5,954 bases of DNA from Planctomycetota bacterium (GCA_020425835.1 JAGQRC010000259.1:1-5954), one strand, 5' to 3'; positions 1 through 5,954 are shown, counted from the first letter of the stretch. Notes: a model not told the origin generated them from the sequence alone. Numbers and translations are program-made.

Positions 1-1
1 G

Positions 2-1585
2 CTCCGGGCGAACGACAGCGCGATCTTCCGATTGAAGCGTGACGTACCCCCGGTGCTCCCCGTCGACTTCTTGAGCTGCGAACAGACGACGCTCGCGGAC
101 GAAGTCGCGATCCAGTTCACCAACGCGGGCCCGTACGACTCGATCGAGGTCTACCGAGACGACAGCCTGCTCGTCACGCTCCCGGGAACCGCGACGAGTT
201 ATCTCGACCTCACCGCGTCGCCGGGACGTCATGCCTACGCCGTGGTGCCGACGACCGGCGCGGCGAAGGCCTCCCCTCGTCGGTGCGAGCTCCGAGTCGG
301 CAACGGGGCGGTCCTGCGGCGGAAGCTCGCCTTCCCGCTGGCGAGCCCGTACCAACTCACTCGTGATCCTTCGAACGGGATGTTCTACGCGACCTCGAAC
401 TCCGCGTCCGCCGCGGATGAGTACGCGGTGTTCGACGCGAACCTCGACTTCGTCGGCACCCTGCCGTCGGCGGTGGAGGTGCCGTTCCAGGTCGCGGCGT
501 TCGCGGTGCGACCCGTGCCCGGCGGCAGCGAGATCTGGAGCATCGCGTGGGAGGTCCCCGCGCCGTGGCTGCAACCGCAGACGTTGCTCCTCAGTGTGCA
601 GGATGCCGCCGATGGATCGCTGATCCAGTTGCCGAGCATCATCGACATCCCGGGAGCCGGCGTCGGTGTCGCTCTGACCTATCCGACGGGGATGACCTAC
701 GACGAGACGACCGACACGTTCTGGTTCCTCGAGCGGAACACGGACACGTTCTGGCAAATGGACACCAACGGCGAGTTGCTGCAGTCCGTGCCTCATCCGA
801 TGCCCCCGCTGCAGGACTTCGTGTTCAACCTGGGGCTCCAGGTCGAGGCCGACCGCGGGGGACTCACGGCGACGACGGCGCGGCCGGAGGACCGCGAGAT
901 CACCATCGCGATGGGCATCTCGTTCAGCGGGACACCCACGGGTGGGGTGATCGAGCTGGACGATGTCGAGATGTCCGCGCTGTACGGGATGGTCCGAGCG
1001 AACGAGCGACTCTGGGTCACCGGCTCGGAGGGCTCGCTCGCACAACTGGTCGAGGTGAAGGCGGGCGACGCGTTGACTTATCCCGCGGACCTCACCTGCA
1101 CGGAGGACAGCCCGCTGTCGGTCACCCTGACCTGGACCGAACCGGTCTCGTACGACGAGGTCGTGGTCCGCCGATCCGGTATCCCGATCGCGGTGGTTCC
1201 GGGCGGGATCGGGACCTTCTCGGACCCCGGCGTTCCGGTCGGCCCGCGGACCTACACGATCGCCGGGCGAACGGCGACCGAAGAGAGCACGCCGGTCGCG
1301 TGCGGCATCACGGTCACGGGAGGCGGGCCGACGTTCGTGCGCGGCGACGCCTCGCGGGACGGCGCCGTGGACATCTCCGACGCGGTGAGCATTCTCGGTT
1401 ATCTGTTCGCGATGGGTCCGACGCCGAGCTGCCTCGACGCGGCCGACGTCGACGACAGCGGCGATCTCAACATCACCGACCCGATCTACCTGCTGTCCTA
1501 CCTCTTCACCGCGGGCCCCCAACCGCCCTCCCCGTTCCCGGCGCCCGGCGGCGACCCCACCGGCGATTCCCTCGACTGCTCGTGA
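2..1585 (+). CDS. Secreted multidomain protein with two Fn3-like modules, propeller-like region and dockerin-like C-terminus (5' partial)
   Basis: The frame is open from base 2 to the TGA at 1583-1585, giving 527 residues. A TTG at 32 could be read as a start, but coding continues upstream of it and residues 2-4 (RAN) match RAN at 332-334 in a second copy of the same module, so the gene is cut by the window edge. Order seen: a Fn3-like beta-sandwich bracketed by C26 and C95; a middle region of about 230 residues with repeated strand-turn motifs (FYATSN, FWFLERN, LWVTGS) resembling a beta-propeller; a second Fn3-like module bracketed by C366 and C434; and a dockerin/EF-hand-like tail. Calcium loops are D449-S451-D453-D457-D460 and D482-D484-S486-N490-D493. 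Such proteins are exported and the paired cysteines suit disulfides. Specific function is unknown. No link to the metal transporter downstream is apparent. Confidence 0.85.
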   Translation, partial: LRANDSAIFRLKRDVPPVLPVDFLSCEQTTLADEVAIQFTNAGPYDSIEVYRDDSLLVTLPGTATSYLDLTASPGRHAYAVVPTTGAAKASPRRCELRVGNGAVLRRKLAFPLASPYQLTRDPSNGMFYATSNSASAADEYAVFDANLDFVGTLPSAVEVPFQVAAFAVRPVPGGSEIWSIAWEVPAPWLQPQTLLLSVQDAADGSLIQLPSIIDIPGAGVGVALTYPTGMTYDETTDTFWFLERNTDTFWQMDTNGELLQSVPHPMPPLQDFVFNLGLQVEADRGGLTATTARPEDREITIAMGISFSGTPTGGVIELDDVEMSALYGMVRANERLWVTGSEGSLAQLVEVKAGDALTYPADLTCTEDSPLSVTLTWTEPVSYDEVVVRRSGIPIAVVPGGIGTFSDPGVPVGPRTYTIAGRTATEESTPVACGITVTGGGPTFVRGDASRDGAVDISDAVSILGYLFAMGPTPSCLDAADVDDSGDLNITDPIYLLSYLFTAGPQPPSPFPAPGGDPTGDSLDCS

Positions 1586-1593
1586 CAGTCACG
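1581..1593. repeat. Short perfect dyad overlapping the stop codon of the secreted protein gene
   Basis: CGTGAC-A-GTCACG is a perfect 6-bp inverted repeat with a single central base. It contains the TGA stop. As RNA it could form only a 5-bp stem with a 3-nt loop, with no following U-run, so it is not a convincing terminator by itself. It may be a small hairpin, a protein-binding dyad or chance. Confidence 0.35.
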
Positions 1594-1641
1594 TTCCAAG
1601 GGTCTGTAGCGGAGTGGGTTAGGCCTCTGGACCCGATGCCA

Positions 1642-1657
1642 TTTTGATCAGTCAAAA
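1642..1657. promoter_or_regulatory. Candidate operator: TTTTGA-N4-TCAAAA dyad upstream of the metal transporter operon
   Basis: Perfect 6-bp arms (TTTTGA and TCAAAA) flank a TCAG spacer, 70 nt before the start codon of the substrate-binding protein gene. The surrounding 1641-1680 has only about 15 G/C in 40 bases, in sharp contrast to the GC-rich genes on both sides. Operators of DtxR/MntR/TroR and Fur-type metalloregulators are AT-rich dyads of this size placed just before metal-uptake operons, so regulation by metal is the natural inference. The sequence does not match a specific consensus that I can name with confidence. No clear -35/-10 pair could be fixed around it. Confidence 0.4.
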
Positions 1658-1670
1658 AAGCGGATTGCAT

Positions 1671-1684
1671 TCGCCAAAGAAGAG
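1671..1684 (+). repeat. Direct repeat copy 1 in the operon leader
   Basis: TCGCCAAAGAAGAG here recurs as TCGCCGAAGAAGAG at 1694-1707, 13 of 14 bases identical, with a start-to-start distance of 23 nt, about two helical turns. The flanks do not match. It lies between the dyad and the ribosome binding site. It may be a paired protein-binding site or a purine-rich leader element. Confidence 0.4.
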
Positions 1685-1693
1685 GATACCGTC

Positions 1694-1707
1694 TCGCCGA
1701 AGAAGAG
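1694..1707 (+). repeat. Direct repeat copy 2 in the operon leader
   Basis: Second copy of the 14-nt repeat that begins at 1671, differing by one A-to-G change. It ends 4 nt before the GAAAGGGG ribosome binding site of the next gene. Confidence 0.4.
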
Positions 1708-1711
1708 CTGG

Positions 1712-1718
1712 AAAGGGG
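1712..1718 (+). promoter_or_regulatory. Ribosome binding site (AAAGGGG) of the substrate-binding protein gene
   Basis: AAAGGGG lies 8 nt before the ATG at 1727. It supports that start, which also puts a lipoprotein signal peptide exactly at the N-terminus. Confidence 0.7.
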
Positions 1719-1726
1719 TCGACACC

Positions 1727-2656
1727 ATGCGCTGCCTCCTCGCTGTCTTCTTCCTCGCTGCGCTCGTCGCCTGCACCGCCGAGAACGGAGGCACCGCGCC
1801 GACGCGATTCGACGGTGCGCTCCCGATCGAGGTCACCTGCACCGTGGGGATGCTCGGCGACCTGGCGGAGCGCATCGGAGGCGAACGCGTCCACGTCCAG
1901 AACCTGATGGGCCCCGGCACCGACCCCCATCTCTACCGGGCGATCCCCAGCGACCGTCGCCGACTCGAGGACTCCGACCTGATCTTCGCCGTCGGCCTCC
2001 ACCTCGAGGGCAACCTCGGCCCGATTCTCGAGAGCTTCCGTCGCCGCGTCCACACGGTCGCCGTGGGCGAGCGACTCCCGCGAGATCGACTCCTCGCCGA
2101 TCAGCAGCACCCGACCGCCTACGATCCTCACCTCTGGTTCGATGTCGATCTCTGGAGCGAAGCGGCCGGGGTGGTCGCCGACGAGCTCGCCGAGTTCGAT
2201 CCCGACGGTGCCCCCGGCTATGCCGAGCGCGCGCAACGACTCCGGGCCGAACTCGCCGAACTCCACGCGGAGATCGGCCGGGAGATCGCGTCGATCCCCC
2301 GCGAGCGCCGCGTGCTCATCACCGCCCACGACGCCTTCCGCTACTTCGGCCACGCCTACGACATCGAGGTGCTCGGGATCCAGGGCATCAGCACCGCCGA
2401 CGAAGCGGGGGTCCGACGCATCCGCGACCTCGTCGACGCGATCGTCACGCGGAAGATCCCGGCCGTGTTCCTCGAGTCGACGATCGCCGAGAAGAACGTC
2501 CGCGCGTTGGTCGAGGGGTGCGAGAGTCGCGGCCACCCCATCGTGGTCGGGGGAGAGCTGTACTCCGATGCGATGGGCGACCGTGCCGGACCGGCGGGGA
2601 ACTACATCGGAATGGTCCGACACAATCTGGTCACGATCATGAACGCACTGCGATGA
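1727..2656 (+). CDS. troA: Metal ABC transporter substrate-binding lipoprotein (TroA/MntA/YtgA family)
   Basis: This 309-residue protein captures a divalent metal outside the inner membrane and hands it to the permeases encoded downstream. The N-terminus is a lipoprotein signal: a hydrophobic stretch ending in the lipobox LVAC with C16 as the lipidated residue. The four ligands expected from TroA (His, His, His, Asp) are at H68 (TDPHLY), H135 (YDPHLWFD), H201 (TAHDAF) and D281 (LYSDAMGD). The motif QGIST at 219-223 and the C-terminus [11 protein letters not shown]...YIGMVRHN are very close to my recollection of treponemal TroA. The His-rich loop typical of ZnuA is absent, so Mn, Fe or broad Mn/Zn/Fe use is more likely than dedicated zinc uptake. 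Length is normal for the family. It is the first gene of the operon, and its TGA overlaps the ATG of the ATPase gene (ATGA). The A-1 family placement is secure; the exact metal is not. Confidence 0.95.
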   Translation: MRCLLAVFFLAALVACTAENGGTAPTRFDGALPIEVTCTVGMLGDLAERIGGERVHVQNLMGPGTDPHLYRAIPSDRRRLEDSDLIFAVGLHLEGNLGPILESFRRRVHTVAVGERLPRDRLLADQQHPTAYDPHLWFDVDLWSEAAGVVADELAEFDPDGAPGYAERAQRLRAELAELHAEIGREIASIPRERRVLITAHDAFRYFGHAYDIEVLGIQGISTADEAGVRRIRDLVDAIVTRKIPAVFLESTIAEKNVRALVEGCESRGHPIVVGGELYSDAMGDRAGPAGNYIGMVRHNLVTIMNALR

Positions 2657-3444
2657 CTCCCGACGACTCCCCCACACTCCCCGCGATCGAGGTTCACGAT
2701 CTCACGGTGGCCTATGGTCGCCGCCCGGTGCTGTGGGACATCGATCTCGAGCTGAAGGCGGGTCAACTCGTCGGAGTCGTCGGCCCCAACGGCGCGGGCA
2801 AGAGCACGCTGATCAAGGCGATCCTCGGCCTGGTGCCGGCGGCGAGCGGCTGGATTCGGATCTACGGCGAGCCCTACGCCGCGCGACGCCGGGAGGTCGG
2901 CTACGTTCCACAGCGCGAGAGTGTCGACTGGGACTTCCCGGTGACCGTTCGAGATGTCGTGCTCATGGGAACCTACGGCCACCTCGGCTGGTTCCGACGC
3001 CCGGGCCGACGCCAGCGGGAGAGAGTCGACGCGTGTCTGGCGAAGGTCGAGATGACCGCGTACGCGGACCGCCAGATCAGCCAGCTCTCCGGCGGACAAC
3101 AACAGCGCATCTTCCTCGCCCGCGCGCTCGCCCAGGATGCGCGCATCTACTTGATGGATGAGCCCTTCGCGGGGGTGGATGCCGCGACCGAGGCGTCGAT
3201 CGTCAACGTGCTCCGCGAGCTGCGATCCGAGGGTCGAACGGTCGTGACCGTGCACCACGACCTGCAGACCGTCGAGGAGTACTTCGACTCGGTCGTGCTC
3301 CTCAACCTCCGACTGGTCGCCAGCGGGACGACGGCGGATGTGTTCACTCGAGAGAACCTCCTCGCGACCTACGGTGGGCGGCTCACGATCCTCGACCGCG
3401 CGGCCGAGGCCGTCCGTCGGGGTGGTCCCTTGCCCGGCCGTTGA
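2653..3444 (+). CDS. troB: Metal ABC transporter ATP-binding protein (TroB/MntB/YtgB/ZnuC-like)
   Basis: This 263-residue ATPase powers metal import through the two permeases that follow. All ABC motifs are intact: Walker [10 protein letters not shown] at 44-52, Q-loop Q87 in VPQRESVDW, signature LSGGQ at 145-149, Walker B IYLMDEP at 165-171 with E170 catalytic, D-loop GVDAAT and switch H202 in VHHDL. The [20 protein letters not shown] segment is typical of Mn/Zn/Fe-type importer ATPases. The ATG at 2653 overlaps the preceding stop (ATGA). There is no evident Shine-Dalgarno before it, so translation is probably coupled to the substrate-binding protein. The frame is open further upstream, but that extension lies within the previous gene and is not ABC-like. 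Confidence 0.95.
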   Translation: MTPDDSPTLPAIEVHDLTVAYGRRPVLWDIDLELKAGQLVGVVGPNGAGKSTLIKAILGLVPAASGWIRIYGEPYAARRREVGYVPQRESVDWDFPVTVRDVVLMGTYGHLGWFRRPGRRQRERVDACLAKVEMTAYADRQISQLSGGQQQRIFLARALAQDARIYLMDEPFAGVDAATEASIVNVLRELRSEGRTVVTVHHDLQTVEEYFDSVVLLNLRLVASGTTADVFTRENLLATYGGRLTILDRAAEAVRRGGPLPGR

Positions 3445-3446
3445 GC

Positions 3447-3450
3447 GAGG
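3447..3450 (+). promoter_or_regulatory. Ribosome binding site (GAGG) deciding the start of permease 1
   Basis: GAGG lies 8 nt before ATG 3459, ideal spacing. The alternative TTG at 3441 overlaps the ATPase stop (TTGA) but has no good Shine-Dalgarno sequence in front, so ATG 3459 is preferred. Confidence 0.55.
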
Positions 3451-3458
3451 TCTTTCCG

Positions 3459-4781
3459 ATGCTCGGACTCGCGATCTCGGACCTTCTGTTCATCGACTAC
3501 AACACCCGTGTCGTGCTGCTCGGGACGCTCTCGCTCGGAGCGGCAGCGGGCGTCGTGGGGGCGCTGACCCTGCTGCGCCGCCGCGCGTTGCTCGGGGACG
3601 CGCTCGCCCACTCGACGCTCCCCGGCGTCTGGATCGCCTTCCTGCTCTTCGGGCGGAGCTTCCCCTGGTTGCTCGCCGGAGGCTTCGCATCGGGCCTCGC
3701 CGGCGTCGCGTGCGTCGCGATGCTGCTGCGCTGGTCGCGCATCAAACCGGATGCCGCGATCGGCCTCGTCCTGAGCGTCTTCTTCGGTGCGGGACTCGCG
3801 CTCTCGAGCGGGGTCCAGAATCGACTCGAGACGGCGAGCAAGGCGGGGATCGACGGCTATCTGCTCGGCAAGACCGCCGGCATGCTCCTCGCCGATGCCC
3901 AGCTGATCCTGATCATCGGTTCGGTCGTCCTCGCGGTGATCGTCGTGGCGTACAAGGAGTTCAAGCTCGTCTCGTTCGATCCCGACTTCGCCTCGGTCCA
4001 GGGCTGGTCGGTGCTCGCGATCGACTTCTGCTCGATGGTGCTCCTGACCGCGACGACGGTGATCGGGCTCCCCGCGGTGGGCGTCGTCCTGGTCGTCGCG
4101 CTGTTGATCCTGCCCGGCGCGTCCGCGCGATTCTGGACGGTGCGACTCGGCCCGCTGCTCGTGCTCTCCGCTTCACTCGGTCTGCTCACGACCGGCGTGG
4201 GAACGTTGGCGAGCGCATACCTTCCCAAGCTCCCGGCCGGACCCGTCATCGTCCTGACGGGAACGGTGATCTTCGTCGCCTCGCTGCTGTTCGCGCCGCG
4301 CCGCGGCTGGATCGCGAGCTGGAACGCCGAACGGTCCTCGAGGGCCCACCGCCTTCGCCAACGCATCCTGCAATTCGTCTACGAACACCACGAAGACGCG
4401 AGCGCCGCCGGAAAGGCCCCGACCGAGCTCTCCATCCCGCTCATCGCCGAGCGCCTGGGCTGGGGCCGTCACGTGATCCGCTCCGCGGTGCGACGGCTCC
4501 GCGCCAAGGGGCTGCTGGAGTCGGTCCCGTCCGGCGCGATCACTCCGACTCGACACGGTTGGGATCGGGCGACACGCGTGGTGCGGACGATTCGTCTCTG
4601 GGAGCAGTACCTGCTCACGCACGCGGACATCGACCGCGACCTGGTCGACCCCGATGCGGAAGTCATCGAGAGTCTGCTCCCCGTGGATGTCGTGCACGAG
4701 CTCGAAGTGGGGCTGGTTCGATCCGGGCGTCGTCCCGTGCAACCGTTCCCGGAACGCTCGGAAGCTTGGAGCGGCGCATGA
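3459..4781 (+). CDS. troC: Metal ABC transporter permease fused to a C-terminal DtxR/MntR-like winged-helix domain (YtgCR-like)
   Basis: 440 residues from ATG 3459 (446 if TTG 3441 is used). Residues 1 to about 284 are an ABC-3 permease with eight or nine hydrophobic segments. They include the signature GDALAHSTLPG at 46-56, the conserved SFDPDFA loop near 172-178 and VGVVLVVALLILPGASAR in a late helix. After FAPRRGW (278-284) and a short basic linker, a cytoplasmic tail of about 145 residues begins at 296, close to the length of a whole MntR. It contains an initial helix (LRQRILQFVYEHHED), a helix-turn-helix at about 324-350 (SIPLIAERLGWGRHVIRSAVRRLRAKGLL), a wing and an LWEQYLLTHADI...DPDAEVIESLL dimerisation-type segment. 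Chlamydial YtgCR has the same architecture. Compared with MntR as I recall it, E401 and E404 are kept but the His ligands appear replaced by I378 and S405. It could be a repressor precursor or a gating domain. Its TGA overlaps the next ATG (ATGA). Confidence 0.9.
   Translation: MLGLAISDLLFIDYNTRVVLLGTLSLGAAAGVVGALTLLRRRALLGDALAHSTLPGVWIAFLLFGRSFPWLLAGGFASGLAGVACVAMLLRWSRIKPDAAIGLVLSVFFGAGLALSSGVQNRLETASKAGIDGYLLGKTAGMLLADAQLILIIGSVVLAVIVVAYKEFKLVSFDPDFASVQGWSVLAIDFCSMVLLTATTVIGLPAVGVVLVVALLILPGASARFWTVRLGPLLVLSASLGLLTTGVGTLASAYLPKLPAGPVIVLTGTVIFVASLLFAPRRGWIASWNAERSSRAHRLRQRILQFVYEHHEDASAAGKAPTELSIPLIAERLGWGRHVIRSAVRRLRAKGLLESVPSGAITPTRHGWDRATRVVRTIRLWEQYLLTHADIDRDLVDPDAEVIESLLPVDVVHELEVGLVRSGRRPVQPFPERSEAWSGA
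4768..4771 (+). promoter_or_regulatory. Ribosome binding site (GGAG) of permease 2 inside the end of permease 1
   Basis: GGAG sits 6 nt before ATG 4778, within the last codons of the upstream gene. Together with the ATGA overlap it supports ATG 4778 as the start and suggests coupled but independently primed translation. Confidence 0.55.
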
Positions 4782-5954
4782 ACCTCATCGACGCCGGCAC
4801 CCTGAACACGATCATCGTCGCCGCGCTCGCGAGCGTCGGCTGCGCGCTCGTCGGGGTCTTCCTGGTGGTGCGTGGGATGAGTCTCCTCGGCGATGCGATC
4901 AGTCACGCCGTGCTCCCCGGCATCGTGATCGCGTTTCTCTGGACCGGGGATCGCGACCCGGTGCCCCTCCTCGTCGGTGCGGTCCTGGCTGGACTCGCCA
5001 CCGCCTTCCTGACCCAGACCCTTCACCGCCGAGCCGGGGTCGACGGTGATGCCGGGATGGGTATCGTGTTCACGACCCTCTTCGCCATCGGGGTCCTGCT
5101 GATCGGTTTCGCCGGCAACGTCGACCTCGATGCCGACTGCGTGCTCTTCGGGAACCTGACGTTCGCGCCACTCCGACTCACGACGATCGGCGGGTGGGAG
5201 ATCCCCCAACCCGTCGTGCCCCTCACTCTCGCCCTCGCGATCGATCTGCTGTTCATCGGGCTCCTCTGGAAGGAGCTCGGCATCACGTCGTTCGATCCCC
5301 ATCTCGCCAAGACCCTCGGGATCTCGGCGACGCTGGTCCACTACGCGTTGATGTCGGCGGTGTCGGTGACGGCGGTCGCGGCGTTCGAGTCGGTGGGATC
5401 GATCCTGGTGATCGCGATGATGATCGCGCCGGCGGTCACCGCTCGGCTGCTGTCCGATCGCTTGGTCGGCATGCTCCTCTGGGCCGCGGGCGTCGCTCTC
5501 CTCAGCGCCGTCTGCGGTGTGCTGCTCGCCGAGCGGCTCGACCTGAGCCACGCTCCGGTCCTCGCCGTGGTCAGCGGCGGCTTCACAATGACCGCGCTCC
5601 TGTTCTCCCCGCGACAGGGTTGGATCGCGCTCGGTCTCCGACGCGGCGCGCTCGCCCTGCGGATCGCGGCCGAGGACATCCTCGGTCGGCTCTACCGGCA
5701 TCAGGAGCGACAGGAGCGGACGAAGCGACTGCCGATCGTCGGACTGACGGATGCCGGCCTCGGTGACCCGCTGCGCCGCGACGAGATCCGCGGCGGCTGG
5801 TTGCGGCGTCGCTGGGCACTGGTCGCGCTACGGATCCGCGGATGGATCGAGCGATCTCCGACCGGGTACCTGCTGACGGAACGCGGGCTGGAGCGGGCTC
5901 GGGATCTCGTCCGGCGACACCGCGCGTGGGAACTCTACCTGAGCGATCGGCTGG
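4778..5954 (+). CDS. troD: Second metal ABC transporter permease, also with a C-terminal DtxR/MntR-like winged-helix tail (3' partial)
   Basis: The frame is open from ATG 4778 to the right edge without a stop, 392 codons, so the C-terminus is missing. Residues 1 to about 282 are an ABC-3 permease paralogous to the preceding one: GDAISHAVLPG at 38-48, SFDPHLAKTLG near 171-181, SILVIAMMIAPAVTAR at 208-223, and FSPRQGW at 276-282 matching FAPRRGW in permease 1. Beyond this a soluble tail of at least 110 residues begins with AAEDILGRLYRHQE (297-310), then a helix-turn-helix/wing region (DEIRGGWLRRRWALVALRIRGWIE, then YLLTERGLERARDLVRRHRAWELYL). This reads like the DNA-binding half of DtxR/MntR regulators. 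D300 and H381 fall where MntR, as I recall it, has metal ligands D8 and H77; E11 appears to be G303. The dimerisation half would lie beyond the window. Permease 2 is expected to form a heterodimeric channel with permease 1. Confidence 0.88.
   Translation, partial: MNLIDAGTLNTIIVAALASVGCALVGVFLVVRGMSLLGDAISHAVLPGIVIAFLWTGDRDPVPLLVGAVLAGLATAFLTQTLHRRAGVDGDAGMGIVFTTLFAIGVLLIGFAGNVDLDADCVLFGNLTFAPLRLTTIGGWEIPQPVVPLTLALAIDLLFIGLLWKELGITSFDPHLAKTLGISATLVHYALMSAVSVTAVAAFESVGSILVIAMMIAPAVTARLLSDRLVGMLLWAAGVALLSAVCGVLLAERLDLSHAPVLAVVSGGFTMTALLFSPRQGWIALGLRRGALALRIAAEDILGRLYRHQERQERTKRLPIVGLTDAGLGDPLRRDEIRGGWLRRRWALVALRIRGWIERSPTGYLLTERGLERARDLVRRHRAWELYLSDRL

Noticed and set aside
1600..1640. tRNA-like 5' half (GGGTCTGTAGC, then GAGTGGGTTAGGC) between the secreted protein gene and the metal operon
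   Set aside because: It resembles an acceptor strand and D-arm, but the D-stem does not pair properly, no anticodon arm closes cleanly and there is no T-arm (GGTTCRA) within tRNA distance. Chance similarity or a decayed remnant; not reported as a tRNA.
1600..1645. Possible intrinsic terminator: GGGTCT paired with GGACCC, followed by TTTT
   Set aside because: The stem is only six pairs with one G-T, the loop is over 20 nt and the T-run is short and displaced by several bases. Too weak to call.
1665..1690. Promoter candidate TTGCAT ... GATACC
   Set aside because: The 14-nt spacing is too short for a sigma-70 promoter and neither box is a good match; no other pair was convincing.
2518..2652. 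45-residue N-terminal extension of the ATPase
   Set aside because: It overlaps the conserved C-terminus of the binding protein, is arginine-rich and has no ABC similarity; ATG 2653 with the ATGA overlap is the sensible start.
1652..2677. Long minus-strand open frame (341 codons) opposite the substrate-binding protein gene
   Set aside because: The + strand encodes a complete TroA-type protein with all ligands. The reverse frame has a skewed, low-complexity composition and no recognisable domain; it is a GC-rich shadow.
4469..5701. Long minus-strand open frame (410 codons) opposite the permease genes
   Set aside because: Its predicted product is almost entirely charged D/E/R/H/Q residues, the mirror of hydrophobic permease codons. 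No sign of a real gene.
2..5954. CRISPR arrays, insertion sequences, attachment sites, riboswitches
   Set aside because: No spaced repeat series, transposase frame or terminal inverted repeats were seen; the only gap of note (141 bp) is too short and lacks a recognisable riboswitch core.

Overview
The window is GC-rich (about two thirds by eye) and densely coded on the + strand. Two things point to a planctomycete-like member of the PVC group. The first gene ends in a paired EF-hand/dockerin-like tail with 'DISDAVxILGYLF...GP' and 'YLLSYLF...GP' motifs, which I know from many secreted planctomycete proteins. The transporter genes that follow resemble the chlamydial ytg and treponemal tro metal-transport operons. 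The phylum is an inference from protein style; there is no rRNA marker here.

Layout: (1) 2-1585 is the 3' part of a gene for a large exported multidomain protein, with a Cys-bracketed fibronectin-III-like module, a propeller-like region, a second such module and a calcium-binding dockerin-like C-terminus. Its 5' end lies left of the window. (2) 1586-1726 is the only real intergenic gap. It is AT-rich in its middle and holds a perfect TTTTGA-N4-TCAAAA dyad, a 14-nt direct repeat and a strong ribosome binding site. (3) 1727-5954 is a tightly packed operon of a TroA/MntA/YtgA-type metal ABC importer: substrate-binding lipoprotein, ATPase, permease 1 and permease 2. Neighbouring frames overlap by 4 nt at the first and last junctions. 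The last gene runs off the right edge.

How the genes work together: the lipoprotein should capture a transition metal (Mn, Fe or Zn) outside the inner membrane. The two ABC-3 permeases form the channel and the ATPase drives import. The notable feature is that both permeases continue, after their last membrane segment, into a cytoplasmic winged-helix tail resembling the DtxR/MntR/TroR metalloregulators. A permease-repressor fusion is known in Chlamydia (YtgCR). Here the fusion is present on both permeases, no separate regulator gene is visible inside the window, and the two tails differ in which metal-binding residues they keep. The tails could be repressor precursors acting on the upstream dyad, or cytoplasmic metal sensors that gate transport. 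The sequence alone does not decide between these.
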